Below, in pieces: positions 53,454-62,053 of a DNA stretch of 64,000 nucleotides. Positions within the stretch are counted from its first letter, which is position 1. Each line of letters starts with the position of its first letter. The stretch spans positions 3,968,001 through 4,032,000 of the forward strand of contig NZ_CP163443.1 of assembly GCF_041053055.1 (NCBI RefSeq), given 5' to 3'. The position numbers and the translations under genes are program-made. Source of the stretch: Streptomyces sp. R41 (GTDB taxonomy: Bacteria; Actinomycetota; Actinomycetes; Streptomycetales; Streptomycetaceae). The notes below the pieces were generated by a model. It was not told the DNA's origin. It saw only the letters and a program-made list of their open reading frames with translations, and did no database searches.

Positions 53454-54425
53454 TCACGGCCAGGGATTCAGCCCCTCCGTCCGCCGCTGCGCATAGCCCG
53501 GCGTCGGATCCAGATACACCCGGCTCACCGCCGGAAACGCCTCCCGCAGCCGCTGTTCCGCCTGCTCGCAGGCCCACTCGATCTGGGCCGCGGTCGACAC
53601 GTCCCTGAAGTCGACCTTGGCCGCGACCAGCGCCTCCCGCGGCCCCTGCACCAGCGTCGTCAGCTCCAGTACGGCCTCCACGTGCTCCACGGCCAGCAGT
53701 TCGGCCCGGATCCGCTCCCGCGTCGGCTTGGGCAGCGGCCGCCCGATCAACAGCTCCGCGTTGGAACGGCCCAGCACCCAGGCCACGTACAGCAGGAGTC
53801 CGCCGATGCACAGCGACGCGATGCCGTCCCAGACGTCGGAGCCGGTGAGCTGGCCGCCGAGCAGGCCGCCCGCGGCGAACAGGAGACCGATCAGCGCGGC
53901 CGAGTCCTCCATGACCACGGCCTTCACAGCGGTGTCCGGCGTGTGGCGCAAGTACCTCTTGAAGGGCGCCCCGATGCGCTCCGCCTCGCCCCGCGCCTGC
54001 CGTGCCCCGGTCCGCAGCGAGTAGCCCTCCAGCACGAACGCGACCGCGAGCACGATGTAGGAGACCAGAGGGTCGCCCAGCTCCTCGCCCGCCACGAGAG
54101 TGTGGATGCCGTCGTAGATCGAGAACACCGCGCCGCCGACGAAGGTCGCGACCGCCGCGAGCAACGCCCAGATGTACCGCTCCGGGCCGTAGCCCAGCGG
54201 ATGGTCCTCGTCCGCCGGTTTCTCGCTGCGCTTCAGCGCGGTGAGCAGCAGCACCTCGGTGACGGTGTCGGCGACGGAGTGCGCGGCTTCGGACAGCATC
54301 GCGCTGGATCCGCTGATCACCCCGGCGACGGCCTTCGCCAGCGCGATCCCCAGATTGGCGACGGCGGCGACGATCACCGTGAAGGTGCTCTCGCCGCCGC
54401 CGTTCTGCTCCGCCGCTTCAACCAT
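53454..54425 (-). CDS. Cation diffusion facilitator (metal efflux)
   Basis: A 323-residue CDF antiporter exporting Zn, Co, Fe or similar divalent metal ions. Six helices are expected. Metal-site residues are in SEAAHSVADTVTE (HxxxD, helix II) and MEDSAALIGLLFA (ExxxA-type Asp, helix V). The cytoplasmic C-terminal domain begins after about residue 220 (PTRERIRAELLAVEHVEAV). It starts 9 bp after the tesB stop and is probably last in the acd-tesB transcript, though the functional link is not obvious. Confidence 0.88.
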   Translation of the reverse strand: MVEAAEQNGGGESTFTVIVAAVANLGIALAKAVAGVISGSSAMLSEAAHSVADTVTEVLLLTALKRSEKPADEDHPLGYGPERYIWALLAAVATFVGGAVFSIYDGIHTLVAGEELGDPLVSYIVLAVAFVLEGYSLRTGARQARGEAERIGAPFKRYLRHTPDTAVKAVVMEDSAALIGLLFAAGGLLGGQLTGSDVWDGIASLCIGGLLLYVAWVLGRSNAELLIGRPLPKPTRERIRAELLAVEHVEAVLELTTLVQGPREALVAAKVDFRDVSTAAQIEWACEQAEQRLREAFPAVSRVYLDPTPGYAQRRTEGLNPWP

Positions 54426-54434
54426 GCCTCAGTC

Positions 54435-55307
54435 TTACCTGGGGACCCGGACCACGCCCTCCTGGATCACCGAAATGGCCAGCCGGCCGTCCTGCGTGTA
54501 GATGCGCGCCTGGCCCAGTCCCCGGCCACCCGACGCGGACGGCGACTCCTGGTCGTACAGCAGCCATTCGTCGGCGCGGAACGGGCGGTGGAACCACATC
54601 GCGTGGTCCAGCGAGGCCCCGACGACGTCACCGGTCACCCAGCCGCCGCGCCCGTGCGCGAGCAGGATGGAGTCCAGCAGTGTCATGTCGGAGACGTACG
54701 TGGCGAGGACGACGTGCAGGAGCGGGTCGTCGACCAGCTTGCCGTTCGTGCGGAACCACACCTGGGAGCGCGGCTCACGGACCTCGCCGACGGTGCCGTA
54801 CGGGGGCGCGTCGACGTAGCGCAGGTCGACGGACTCGCGGGCCTCCAGGAGGCGCTCCACGACGTCGTGGTCCGAGAAGACGTCGGCGTACAGCGGCAGC
54901 AGTTCGGCGGCCGTGGGCAGCGTCTCCGGGTCGGGTGCGGGCGGCATCTCGGCCTGGTGCTCCATGCCCTCCTCGTACGTCTGGAAGGACGCGGAGAGAT
55001 GGAAGATCGGCTGTCCGTGCTGGACCGCGACCACCCGGCGCGTGGTGAAGGAACGGCCGTCGCGGATGCGGTCCACCGAGTACACGATGGGCGCGCCGGG
55101 GTCCCCCGCACGCAGGAAGTACGCGTGCAGGGAGTGCGCCAACCGGTCCTCGGGGACCGTGCGCCCCGCGGCGACCAGCGCCTGCGCCGCCACCTGACCG
55201 CCGAAGACGCGGGGGACGACGGCGGACTTGGACTGGCCGCGGAAGATGTCCTGCTCGATCCGCTCGAGGTCGAGTAGATCGAGCAGGGACTGAAGTGCCT
55301 GACTCAT
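54435..55307 (-). CDS. tesB: Acyl-CoA thioesterase II
   Basis: A 290-residue double-hotdog thioesterase that hydrolyses medium- to long-chain acyl-CoA. TesB features: FRGQSKSAVVPRVFGGQVAAQAL at the N-terminus, HSLHAYFLRAGDP, the catalytic-region SLDHAMWFHRPFRADEWLLY (Asp) and the C-terminal ARIYTQDGRLAISVIQEG (Thr/Gln region). It starts 35 bp after the acyl-CoA dehydrogenase stop and probably shares its transcript, pointing to fatty-acid turnover. The ribosome-binding site is weak. The open frame above 55307 is a shadow of the dehydrogenase. Confidence 0.92.
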   Translation of the reverse strand: MSQALQSLLDLLDLERIEQDIFRGQSKSAVVPRVFGGQVAAQALVAAGRTVPEDRLAHSLHAYFLRAGDPGAPIVYSVDRIRDGRSFTTRRVVAVQHGQPIFHLSASFQTYEEGMEHQAEMPPAPDPETLPTAAELLPLYADVFSDHDVVERLLEARESVDLRYVDAPPYGTVGEVREPRSQVWFRTNGKLVDDPLLHVVLATYVSDMTLLDSILLAHGRGGWVTGDVVGASLDHAMWFHRPFRADEWLLYDQESPSASGGRGLGQARIYTQDGRLAISVIQEGVVRVPR

Positions 55308-55342
55308 GCCGTCAGTTGTATCGTGAACTTTTTTCGCGGACC

Positions 55343-56500
55343 TTACAGGCCCATGTCCTTGGCGATGATCGACTTCATGATCTCGCTGGTGCCGCCGTAG
55401 ATGCGGTTGACGCGGTTGTCCGCGTACAGGCGGGCGATCGGGTACTCGTTCATGAAGCCGTAGCCGCCGTGCAGCTGGAGGCAGCGGTCGATGACGCGGT
55501 GCGCGACCTCGGTGCAGAACAGCTTGGCGCTGGCGGCCTCGGCCGGGGTCAGCTCGCCCGCGTCGAGGGCCTCCAGGGCACGGTCGGCGACCGCCTCGGC
55601 GGCGTCCACCTCGGCCTGGCAGGCGGCCAGCTCGAACTTGGTGTTCTGGAAGGAGGCGACGGGCTTGCCGAAGACGGTGCGCTCCTGGACGTACTCCTTG
55701 GCGAACCGGACGGCCGCCTTGGCCTGCGCGTAGGCGCCGAAGGCGATGCCCCAGCGCTCGGAGGCGAGGTTGTGGCCGAGGTAGTAGAAGCCCTTGTTCT
55801 CCTCGCCGAGGAGGTCCTCGACCGGGACCTTGACGTCGACGAACGCCAGCTCGGCGGTGTCGGAGGTCTTCAGGCCGAGCTTGTCGAGCTTGCGGCCGAT
55901 GGAGTAGCCCTCGGCCTTGGTGTCCACGGCGAACAGGGAGATGCCGAAGCGGCGATCCTCGGCGGTGGGCGCGGAGGTGCGGGCGCAGACGATCACGCGG
56001 TCGGCGTGGACGCCGCCGGTGATGAAGGTCTTGGAGCCGTTGAGGACGTAGTGCGTGCCGTCCTCGGAGAGCTTCGCGGTGGTCTTCATGCCCGCGAGGT
56101 CGGAGCCGGTGCCCGGCTCGGTCATCGCGAGGGCCCACATCTCCTCGCCGGAGACGAACTTCGGCAGGAAGCGCTTCTTCTGCTCGTCGGTGGCGAGCAT
56201 CTTTATGTACGGCAGGCCGAGCAGCACGTGCACACCGGAGCCGCCGAACTGGACACCGGCGCGGGCGGTCTCCTCGTACATCACGGCCTCGAACTTGTAC
56301 GAGTCGATGCCGGCGCCGCCGAACTCCTCGTCCACGCGGATGCCGAAGACGCCGAGCTCGGCGAGCTTGTAGTAGAAGTCGCGCGGCGCCTGGCCCGCGG
56401 CGAACCACTCGTCGTAGACGGGGACGACCTCGGCCTCGATGAAGGCCCGGAGGGTCTCCCGGAACGCCTCGTGGTCCTCGTTGAACACAGTACGGCGCAC
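55343..56500 (-). CDS. Acyl-CoA dehydrogenase, LCAD type
   Basis: A 385-residue FAD enzyme for the first step of beta-oxidation. Motifs: AMTEPGTGSDLAGMKTTA (flavin/substrate loop), ERTVFGKPVASFQ and LHGGYGFMNEYPIARLY. At the position of the MCAD/SCAD catalytic Glu it reads IYGGTSEIM, with Gly; a Glu in ASERWGIA fits the alternative base used by LCAD and isovaleryl-CoA dehydrogenase. The GTG at 56500 with GGAGGTGG upstream is preferred; 56515 is also open. A CTAAGC-N4-GCTCAG repeat lies upstream. Probably co-transcribed with tesB. Confidence 0.9.
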   Translation of the reverse strand: MRRTVFNEDHEAFRETLRAFIEAEVVPVYDEWFAAGQAPRDFYYKLAELGVFGIRVDEEFGGAGIDSYKFEAVMYEETARAGVQFGGSGVHVLLGLPYIKMLATDEQKKRFLPKFVSGEEMWALAMTEPGTGSDLAGMKTTAKLSEDGTHYVLNGSKTFITGGVHADRVIVCARTSAPTAEDRRFGISLFAVDTKAEGYSIGRKLDKLGLKTSDTAELAFVDVKVPVEDLLGEENKGFYYLGHNLASERWGIAFGAYAQAKAAVRFAKEYVQERTVFGKPVASFQNTKFELAACQAEVDAAEAVADRALEALDAGELTPAEAASAKLFCTEVAHRVIDRCLQLHGGYGFMNEYPIARLYADNRVNRIYGGTSEIMKSIIAKDMGL

Positions 56501-56528
56501 CGCCGCCACCTCCACCTGGGGTTTCTGT

Positions 56529-56544
56529 CTAAGCGCTTGCTCAG
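56529..56544. promoter_or_regulatory. Inverted repeat upstream of the acyl-CoA dehydrogenase gene
   Basis: CTAAGC-GCTT-GCTCAG is a 16-bp near-perfect inverted repeat, 29-44 bp upstream of the gene start. Its form suits a TetR-type repressor of fatty-acid genes. It differs from the two sites at 57346-57390, so another regulator may bind it. Confidence 0.5.
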
Positions 56545-56679
56545 ATATCAGGTTACCCGTCGGTCACGACGGTCGTCCAGAGCAACCAGTGCGACCGGTG
56601 AGAGACGCTCGTCACGCCGTCCCGCCGTCCACCCCAACCGCCCGACTCGGCCGGACGAGGGCCCAGGTCACCCTCCTCC

Positions 56680-56694
56680 TGGGGCTCCGCCCCA
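56680..56694 (-). terminator. Hairpin after the TetR gene
   Basis: TGGGGC-TCC-GCCCCA lies 36 bp downstream of the minus-strand TetR stop. This short hairpin is a common Streptomyces intergenic element and probably ends the TetR transcript. Confidence 0.55.
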
Positions 56695-56729
56695 GCCCCC
56701 GCCGGGGCTCCGCAGCGCCCGCCGCGGGC

Positions 56730-57323
56730 TCAGTCCGTCCCGGCCGCAGCGAATGCCCCCCGCGCCATCCGGTGCAGCAGCGCCGCCATCGTCCCGCGGC
56801 CCGGGAGCGCCCCCGGCCGCCCCAGGTGCGGCGTCGAGTTCAGCAGGCCGAAGACCGAGTGCACCGCGGAGCGGGCGGTCGGCTCGGCAAGGGCCGGGTA
56901 CACCTCGCGCACGACCTCCACCCACAGCTCGACGTACTGCCGCTGGAGCTGGCGTACGAGCTTGCGGTCGCTGTCCCGGAGGCGGTCCAGCTCGCGGTCG
57001 TGCAGGGTGATCAGGGGGCGGTCGTCGAGCGCGAAGTCGATGTGCCCCTCGATGAGCGAGTCGAGGAGCGCCTCGGGGTTTCCGTCGGCCTCCGCCACCC
57101 GGCGCTTGCCCCCCGTCAGCAGCTGTCCGCTGATCCCCACCAGCAGCTCGGCGAGCATCGCGTCCTTGCCGGCGAAGTGCCGGTACAGACCGGGGCCGCT
57201 GATGCCGACGGCCGCTCCTATCTCGTCCACGCCGACACCGTGGAAGCCACGCTCGGCGAAGAGCCGCGCGGCCTCCTTGAGGATCTGCTCGCGGCGGGTG
57301 GGGGCGTCGGTTCTGGTGGCCAT
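56730..57323 (-). CDS. accR: TetR-family repressor of the acyl-CoA carboxylase operon
   Basis: A 197-residue TetR regulator. The N-terminal helix-turn-helix runs from RREQILKEAARLFAERGF through VGVDEIGAAVGISGPGLYRHF. The ligand domain is all-helical. It is divergent from the accD1-accA1-hmgL-dehydrogenase operon. From memory, AccR of S. avermitilis is a TetR repressor of just such an operon, senses short-chain acyl-CoA and binds GTTAA-N6-TTAAC. Two such sites stand between the two start codons here. Identification rests on position plus operator, not on alignment. Confidence 0.85.
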   Translation of the reverse strand: MATRTDAPTRREQILKEAARLFAERGFHGVGVDEIGAAVGISGPGLYRHFAGKDAMLAELLVGISGQLLTGGKRRVAEADGNPEALLDSLIEGHIDFALDDRPLITLHDRELDRLRDSDRKLVRQLQRQYVELWVEVVREVYPALAEPTARSAVHSVFGLLNSTPHLGRPGALPGRGTMAALLHRMARGAFAAAGTD

Positions 57324-57345
57324 GGAAGCAATTCTAGACAGGGAG

Positions 57346-57390
57346 GTTAGCGGTCGTTAACCTGAAGGAAATGCGTTAACGCTCATTAAC
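57346..57390. promoter_or_regulatory. Two AccR-type operators
   Basis: GTTAGCGGTCGTTAAC (57346-57361) and GTTAACGCTCATTAAC (57375-57390) are 16-bp palindromes 29 bp apart. The second fits GTTAA-N6-TTAAC exactly, the first with one change. They lie between the TetR gene and the carboxylase gene and can control both. Confidence 0.85.
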
Positions 57391-57419
57391 TGGTGGACCA
57401 CTGGTGAGGGGACCGCAGG

Positions 57420-59036
57420 ATGCACGAGGCACCGGAGCTCCACAGCGCGGCAGATCCCGCGTCGGAGGCCTGGCGGGCCAACGAGGCGGCGCACCGCGCG
57501 CTGGGCGAGGAGCTGCGGCAGAAGCTGGCCGCGGCCCGGCTCGGCGGCGGTGAGCGGGCCCGCGCGAGGCACACCGCGCGCGGGAAGCTGCTCCCGCGCG
57601 ACCGCGTGGACACCCTTCTCGACCCCGGTTCACCCTTCCTGGAGCTGGCTCCCCTGGCCGCCGACGGGATGTACGACGGGCAGGCCCCGGCCGCCGGCGT
57701 CATCGCCGGGATCGGCAGGGTCAGCGGGCGCGAGTGCGTGATCGTCGCCAATGACGCCACCGTCAAGGGCGGCACGTACTACCCGATGACGGTGAAGAAG
57801 CACCTGCGCGCCCAGGAGGTGGCCCTCGAGAACCGCCTCCCCTGTGTGTACCTCGTCGACTCCGGGGGCGCCTTCCTGCCCATGCAGGACGAGGTCTTCC
57901 CCGACCGCGACCACTTCGGGCGGATCTTCTACAACCAGGCGCGGATGTCGGGCGCCGGCATCCCGCAGATCGCGGCCGTCCTCGGGTCGTGCACGGCGGG
58001 CGGCGCGTACGTCCCGGCCATGAGCGACGAGGCCGTGATCGTGCGCAATCAGGGCACGATCTTCCTCGGCGGCCCTCCCCTGGTGAAGGCCGCCACCGGC
58101 GAGGTCGTCACGGCCGAGGAGCTGGGCGGCGGCGAGGTCCACGCGCGCGTGTCGGGCGTCACCGACCATCTCGCGGAGGACGACGCCCACGCGCTGCGGA
58201 TCGTACGGAACATCGCCGCCACGCTTCCCGCGCGCGGACCACTGCCCTGGTCGGTCGAGCCGACCGTCGAGCCGAAGGTGGACCCGTACGGGCTCTACGG
58301 GGCGGTGCCGGTCGACTCCCGCACCTCCTATGACGTACGCGAGGTCATCGCGCGCGTGGTCGACGGTTCGCGTTTCGCCGAGTTCAAGGCCGAGTTCGGG
58401 CAGACCCTCGTCACCGGCTTCGCCAGGATCCACGGGCACCCGGTCGGGATCGTCGCCAACAACGGCATCCTGTTCTCCGAGTCCGCCCAGAAGGGCGCCC
58501 ACTTCATCGAGCTGTGCGACCAGCGCGGCATCCCGCTGGTGTTCCTGCAGAACATCTCCGGGTTCATGGTCGGCCGCCAGTACGAGGCCGGTGGCATCGC
58601 CAAGCACGGCGCCAAGATGGTGACGGCCGTGGCGTGTACGAGGGTCCCCAAACTCACGGTCGTGATCGGCGGCTCGTACGGCGCGGGCAACTACTCGATG
58701 TGCGGCCGGGCGTACTCGCCGCGCTTCCTGTGGATGTGGCCCAACGCCAAGATCTCCGTGATGGGCGGCGAGCAGGCCGCGTCGGTCCTCGCGACCGTCA
58801 AGCGCGACCAGTTGGAGGCGCGCGGCGAGTCCTGGCCCGCCGAGGAGGAAGAGGCCTTCAAGGACCCGATCCGCGCGCAGTACGAGCACCAGGGGAATGC
58901 CTACTACGCGACGGCCCGGCTCTGGGACGACGGCGTGATCGACCCGATGGAGACCCGGCAGGTGCTGGGTCTCGCCCTGACCGCCTGCGCCAACGCGCCC
59001 CTGGGTGACCCCCAGTTCGGCGTCTTCCGGATGTGA
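57420..59036 (+). CDS. accD1: Acyl-CoA carboxylase carboxyltransferase subunit (methylcrotonyl-CoA type)
   Basis: A 538-residue carboxyltransferase that moves CO2 from biotin to an acyl-CoA. Length and motifs match the methylcrotonyl-CoA carboxylase beta group: [48 protein letters not shown], and the oxyanion-hole segments [18 protein letters not shown] and [17 protein letters not shown]. tuberculosis AccD1-AccA1 is a methylcrotonyl-CoA carboxylase, and the following HMG-CoA lyase gene supports a leucine pathway. It is first in the four-gene operon, 30 bp behind the second AccR-type site, with GTGAGGGG upstream of the ATG. Confidence 0.93.
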   Translation: MHEAPELHSAADPASEAWRANEAAHRALGEELRQKLAAARLGGGERARARHTARGKLLPRDRVDTLLDPGSPFLELAPLAADGMYDGQAPAAGVIAGIGRVSGRECVIVANDATVKGGTYYPMTVKKHLRAQEVALENRLPCVYLVDSGGAFLPMQDEVFPDRDHFGRIFYNQARMSGAGIPQIAAVLGSCTAGGAYVPAMSDEAVIVRNQGTIFLGGPPLVKAATGEVVTAEELGGGEVHARVSGVTDHLAEDDAHALRIVRNIAATLPARGPLPWSVEPTVEPKVDPYGLYGAVPVDSRTSYDVREVIARVVDGSRFAEFKAEFGQTLVTGFARIHGHPVGIVANNGILFSESAQKGAHFIELCDQRGIPLVFLQNISGFMVGRQYEAGGIAKHGAKMVTAVACTRVPKLTVVIGGSYGAGNYSMCGRAYSPRFLWMWPNAKISVMGGEQAASVLATVKRDQLEARGESWPAEEEEAFKDPIRAQYEHQGNAYYATARLWDDGVIDPMETRQVLGLALTACANAPLGDPQFGVFRM

Positions 59037-59049
59037 GGGACCTCTGACC

Positions 59050-61110
59050 ATGTTCGACACCGTTCTTGTGGCCAACCGGGGCGAGATCGCGGTCCGGGTG
59101 ATCCGTACGCTGCGGTCGCTGGGCGTGCGCTCCGTGGCCGTCTTCTCCGACGCCGACGCGGACGCCCGGCATGTGCGCGAGGCGGACACGGCGGTCCGGC
59201 TCGGCCCGGCGCCGGCGGCCGAGAGCTATCTGTCCGCGCAGCGGCTCCTGGAAGCGGCGGCGCGGACGGGAGCGCAGGCCGTGCACCCCGGCTACGGCTT
59301 CCTCGCGGAGAACGCGTCCTTCGCGCGCGCGTGCGCCGACGCGGGGCTCGTCTTCATCGGGCCTCCCGCCGAAGCGATCTCCCTGATGGGCGACAAGATC
59401 CGCGCCAAGGAGACGGTGAAAGCGGCCGGGGTGCCGGTCGTTCCCGGCTCCTCGGGCAGCGGGCTCACGGACGCGGAGTTGGCCGACGCGGCCCGCGAGA
59501 TCGGCATGCCGGTGCTCCTGAAGCCCTCGGCGGGCGGCGGCGGCAAGGGCATGCGACTCGTGCGGGACGCGGCGCTGCTCGCCGACGAGATCGCCGCCGC
59601 CCGACGCGAGGCCCGTGCATCCTTCGGCGACGACACCCTCCTCGTCGAGCGCTGGATCGACCGTCCCCGGCACATCGAGATCCAGGTCCTGGCGGACGGC
59701 CACGGCCATGTCGTGCACCTGGGTGAGCGCGAGTGCTCCCTCCAGCGCCGCCACCAGAAGATCATCGAGGAGGCGCCGAGCGTGCTCCTCGACGCCGGCA
59801 CGCGCGCCGCGATGGGCGAGGCGGCGGTCCAGGCGGCCCGCTCCTGCGGTTACCGGGGCGCGGGCACGGTGGAGTTCATCGTGCCGGGCGGCGACCCGTC
59901 GTCGTACTACTTCATGGAGATGAACACCCGCCTCCAGGTGGAGCACCCGGTCACCGAACTGATCACGGGGATCGACCTGGTGGAGTGGCAGCTCCGGGTG
60001 GCGGCGGGCGAGCAACTGCCGTACGAGCAGCAGGACATCAAGCTCACAGGGCACGCCATCGAGGCGCGCGTCTGCGCCGAGGACCCCGCGCGCGGGTTCC
60101 TGCCGTCCGGCGGCACGGTGCTCGCGCTGCACGAGCCGCAGGGCGACGGCGTACGCACCGACTCGGGGCTGAGCGAGGGCACGGAGGTCGGTTCGCTCTA
60201 CGACCCGATGCTGTCCAAGGTCATCGCGTACGGCCCCGATCGCGCGACCGCGCTGCGCAAGCTCCGGGCGGCCCTCGCGGACACGGTCACGCTGGGGGTG
60301 CAGACGAACGCGGGGTTCCTGCGGCGACTGCTGGCCCATCCGGCGGTGGTGGCGGGCGAGTTGGACACGGGGCTGGTCGAGCGGGAGGTCGAGGGGCTGG
60401 TCCCGGGCGATGTGCCCGAGGAGGTGTACGCGGCAGCCGCGTTGCTGCGCCAGGCGGCCCTCTCCCCCGACCCCGCTCCCGCCCCTTCCCGAAGCCGGCA
60501 GCCCCGTCCCCTGACCCCCGAGTGGGTGGATCCCTTTTCCGTGCCGAGCGGCTGGCGCCTGGGCGGTCAACCCGCCTGGACGGCACACCACTTGCAGGTG
60601 CCGGGCCACGATCCCGTGACCGTCCGCGTGCGCGGCACGGCGGACGGAGGCGTCGAGCTGCTGCTCGACGACGAGAAGCCGCCCCTCCCGGGGGCCGGGG
60701 CTCTCGCCCCGGCCCCGGGAGAGCAGACCGCACCCCGGTTCACCTTCCGGTTCGACGGCGTCACGCACACCTTCGCCGCCCTGCCGGCAGGCACCTGGCT
60801 CGGCCGCGACGGCGACGCGTGGCACGTGCGCGACCACGACCCCGTGGCCGCCTCCCTCACCGGCGCCGCCCACGCCGGAGCCGACTCGCTCACCGCTCCC
60901 ATGCCCGGCACGGTGACCGTCGTGAAGGTCGCGGTCGGCGATGAAGTGACCGCCGGGCAGAGCCTGTTGGTTGTCGAGGCGATGAAGATGGAGCACGTCA
61001 TCTCCGCGCCGCACGCCGGGACCGTCAGCGAGCTGGACGTCACACCGGGCACGACGGTCGCCATGGACCAGGTGCTGGCCGTGATCGCACCCCATGAGGA
61101 GGCGGAATGA
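59050..61110 (+). CDS. accA1: Acyl-CoA carboxylase biotin carboxylase/BCCP subunit
   Basis: A 686-residue biotin-dependent alpha subunit. Residues 1-450 are biotin carboxylase: VANRGEIAVRVIRTL, HPGYGFLAENASF, the Gly-rich ATP loop KPSAGGGGKGM (about 158) and EMNTRLQVEHPVTE (about 290). After a linker, the C-terminal biotin carrier domain has the acceptor Lys in VEAMKMEH (about residue 645). It partners AccD1 to form the methylcrotonyl-CoA carboxylase. The ATG at 59050 has GAGGGA upstream, 13 bp after the accD1 stop. It overlaps the hmgL start by four bases. Confidence 0.94.
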   Translation: MFDTVLVANRGEIAVRVIRTLRSLGVRSVAVFSDADADARHVREADTAVRLGPAPAAESYLSAQRLLEAAARTGAQAVHPGYGFLAENASFARACADAGLVFIGPPAEAISLMGDKIRAKETVKAAGVPVVPGSSGSGLTDAELADAAREIGMPVLLKPSAGGGGKGMRLVRDAALLADEIAAARREARASFGDDTLLVERWIDRPRHIEIQVLADGHGHVVHLGERECSLQRRHQKIIEEAPSVLLDAGTRAAMGEAAVQAARSCGYRGAGTVEFIVPGGDPSSYYFMEMNTRLQVEHPVTELITGIDLVEWQLRVAAGEQLPYEQQDIKLTGHAIEARVCAEDPARGFLPSGGTVLALHEPQGDGVRTDSGLSEGTEVGSLYDPMLSKVIAYGPDRATALRKLRAALADTVTLGVQTNAGFLRRLLAHPAVVAGELDTGLVEREVEGLVPGDVPEEVYAAAALLRQAALSPDPAPAPSRSRQPRPLTPEWVDPFSVPSGWRLGGQPAWTAHHLQVPGHDPVTVRVRGTADGGVELLLDDEKPPLPGAGALAPAPGEQTAPRFTFRFDGVTHTFAALPAGTWLGRDGDAWHVRDHDPVAASLTGAAHAGADSLTAPMPGTVTVVKVAVGDEVTAGQSLLVVEAMKMEHVISAPHAGTVSELDVTPGTTVAMDQVLAVIAPHEEAE

Positions 61111-62048
61111 CCGTTCAGGGACTGCCCATGGTCGTACCGGCCCAGGACCTGCCCGCCCAGGTGCGGATCCACGAGGTCGGCGCGCGCGACGGGCTGCAGA
61201 ACGAGAAGGCGACCGTGCCGACCGAGGTCAAGGCGGAGTTCGTCCGGCGCCTCGCCGACGCGGGCCTGACCACGATCGAGGCCACCAGTTTCGTGCACCC
61301 CAAGTGGGTGCCCCAACTGGCGGACGCGGAGCAGCTGTTCCCATTGATCAGCGACCTGCCAGGGGTGCGTCTGCCCGTCCTCGTGCCGAACGAGCGAGGC
61401 CTCGACCGCGCCCTCGCCCTCGGCGCCCGCCGTGTCGCCGTCTTCGCCAGCGCGACGGAGTCCTTCGCCAAGGCCAACCTCAACCGGACCGTCGACGAGG
61501 CCCTGGCCATGTTCGAGCCGGTGGTGGCCCGGGCCAAGGCGGAGAAGGTGCACGTCCGCGGCTACCTCTCCATGTGCTTCGGCGACCCCTGGGAGGGTGC
61601 CGTCCCCATCCATCAAGTCGTGCGGGTCTGCAAGGCACTCCTCGACATGGGCTGCGACGAGCTGAGCCTCGGCGACACGATCGGCGTGGCGACGCCGGGC
61701 CACGTCCAGAGCCTGCTCGCCGAGCTCAACGAGGAGGGCGTGCCGACCAGCGCGCTCGGCGTGCACTTCCACGACACATACGGCCAGGCGCTCGCCAACA
61801 CCCTGGCCGCGCTGCAGCACGGCGTCACGACCGTCGACGCCTCCGCGGGCGGCCTCGGCGGCTGCCCGTACGCGAAGTCCGCGACCGGCAACCTCGCCAC
61901 CGAAGACCTCGTATGGATGCTCCAGGGCCTCGGTATCGACACCGGGGTCGACCTCGGCCGCCTCACCGCCACAAGCGCGTGGATGGCCGGACAACTGGGC
62001 CGACCCAGCCCGTCCCGCACCGTCAAAGCCCTCTCCCACCAGGAGTGA
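61107..62048 (+). CDS. hmgL: Hydroxymethylglutaryl-CoA lyase
   Basis: Cleaves HMG-CoA to acetoacetate and acetyl-CoA, the last step of leucine breakdown. A 313-residue TIM-barrel enzyme. Motifs: VGARDGLQNEK with the metal Asp (about residue 20), the signature GDTIGVATPGHV with metal-loop residues, HFHDTYGQALANTLAAL (metal His pair, about 220) and the catalytic-loop Cys in GGLGGCPYAKSATGN. The ATG overlaps the accA1 stop (ATGA). The methylglutaconyl-CoA hydratase needed between the carboxylase and this enzyme is not in the window. Confidence 0.94.
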   Translation: MTVQGLPMVVPAQDLPAQVRIHEVGARDGLQNEKATVPTEVKAEFVRRLADAGLTTIEATSFVHPKWVPQLADAEQLFPLISDLPGVRLPVLVPNERGLDRALALGARRVAVFASATESFAKANLNRTVDEALAMFEPVVARAKAEKVHVRGYLSMCFGDPWEGAVPIHQVVRVCKALLDMGCDELSLGDTIGVATPGHVQSLLAELNEEGVPTSALGVHFHDTYGQALANTLAALQHGVTTVDASAGGLGGCPYAKSATGNLATEDLVWMLQGLGIDTGVDLGRLTATSAWMAGQLGRPSPSRTVKALSHQE

Positions 62049-62053
62049 TCCCC

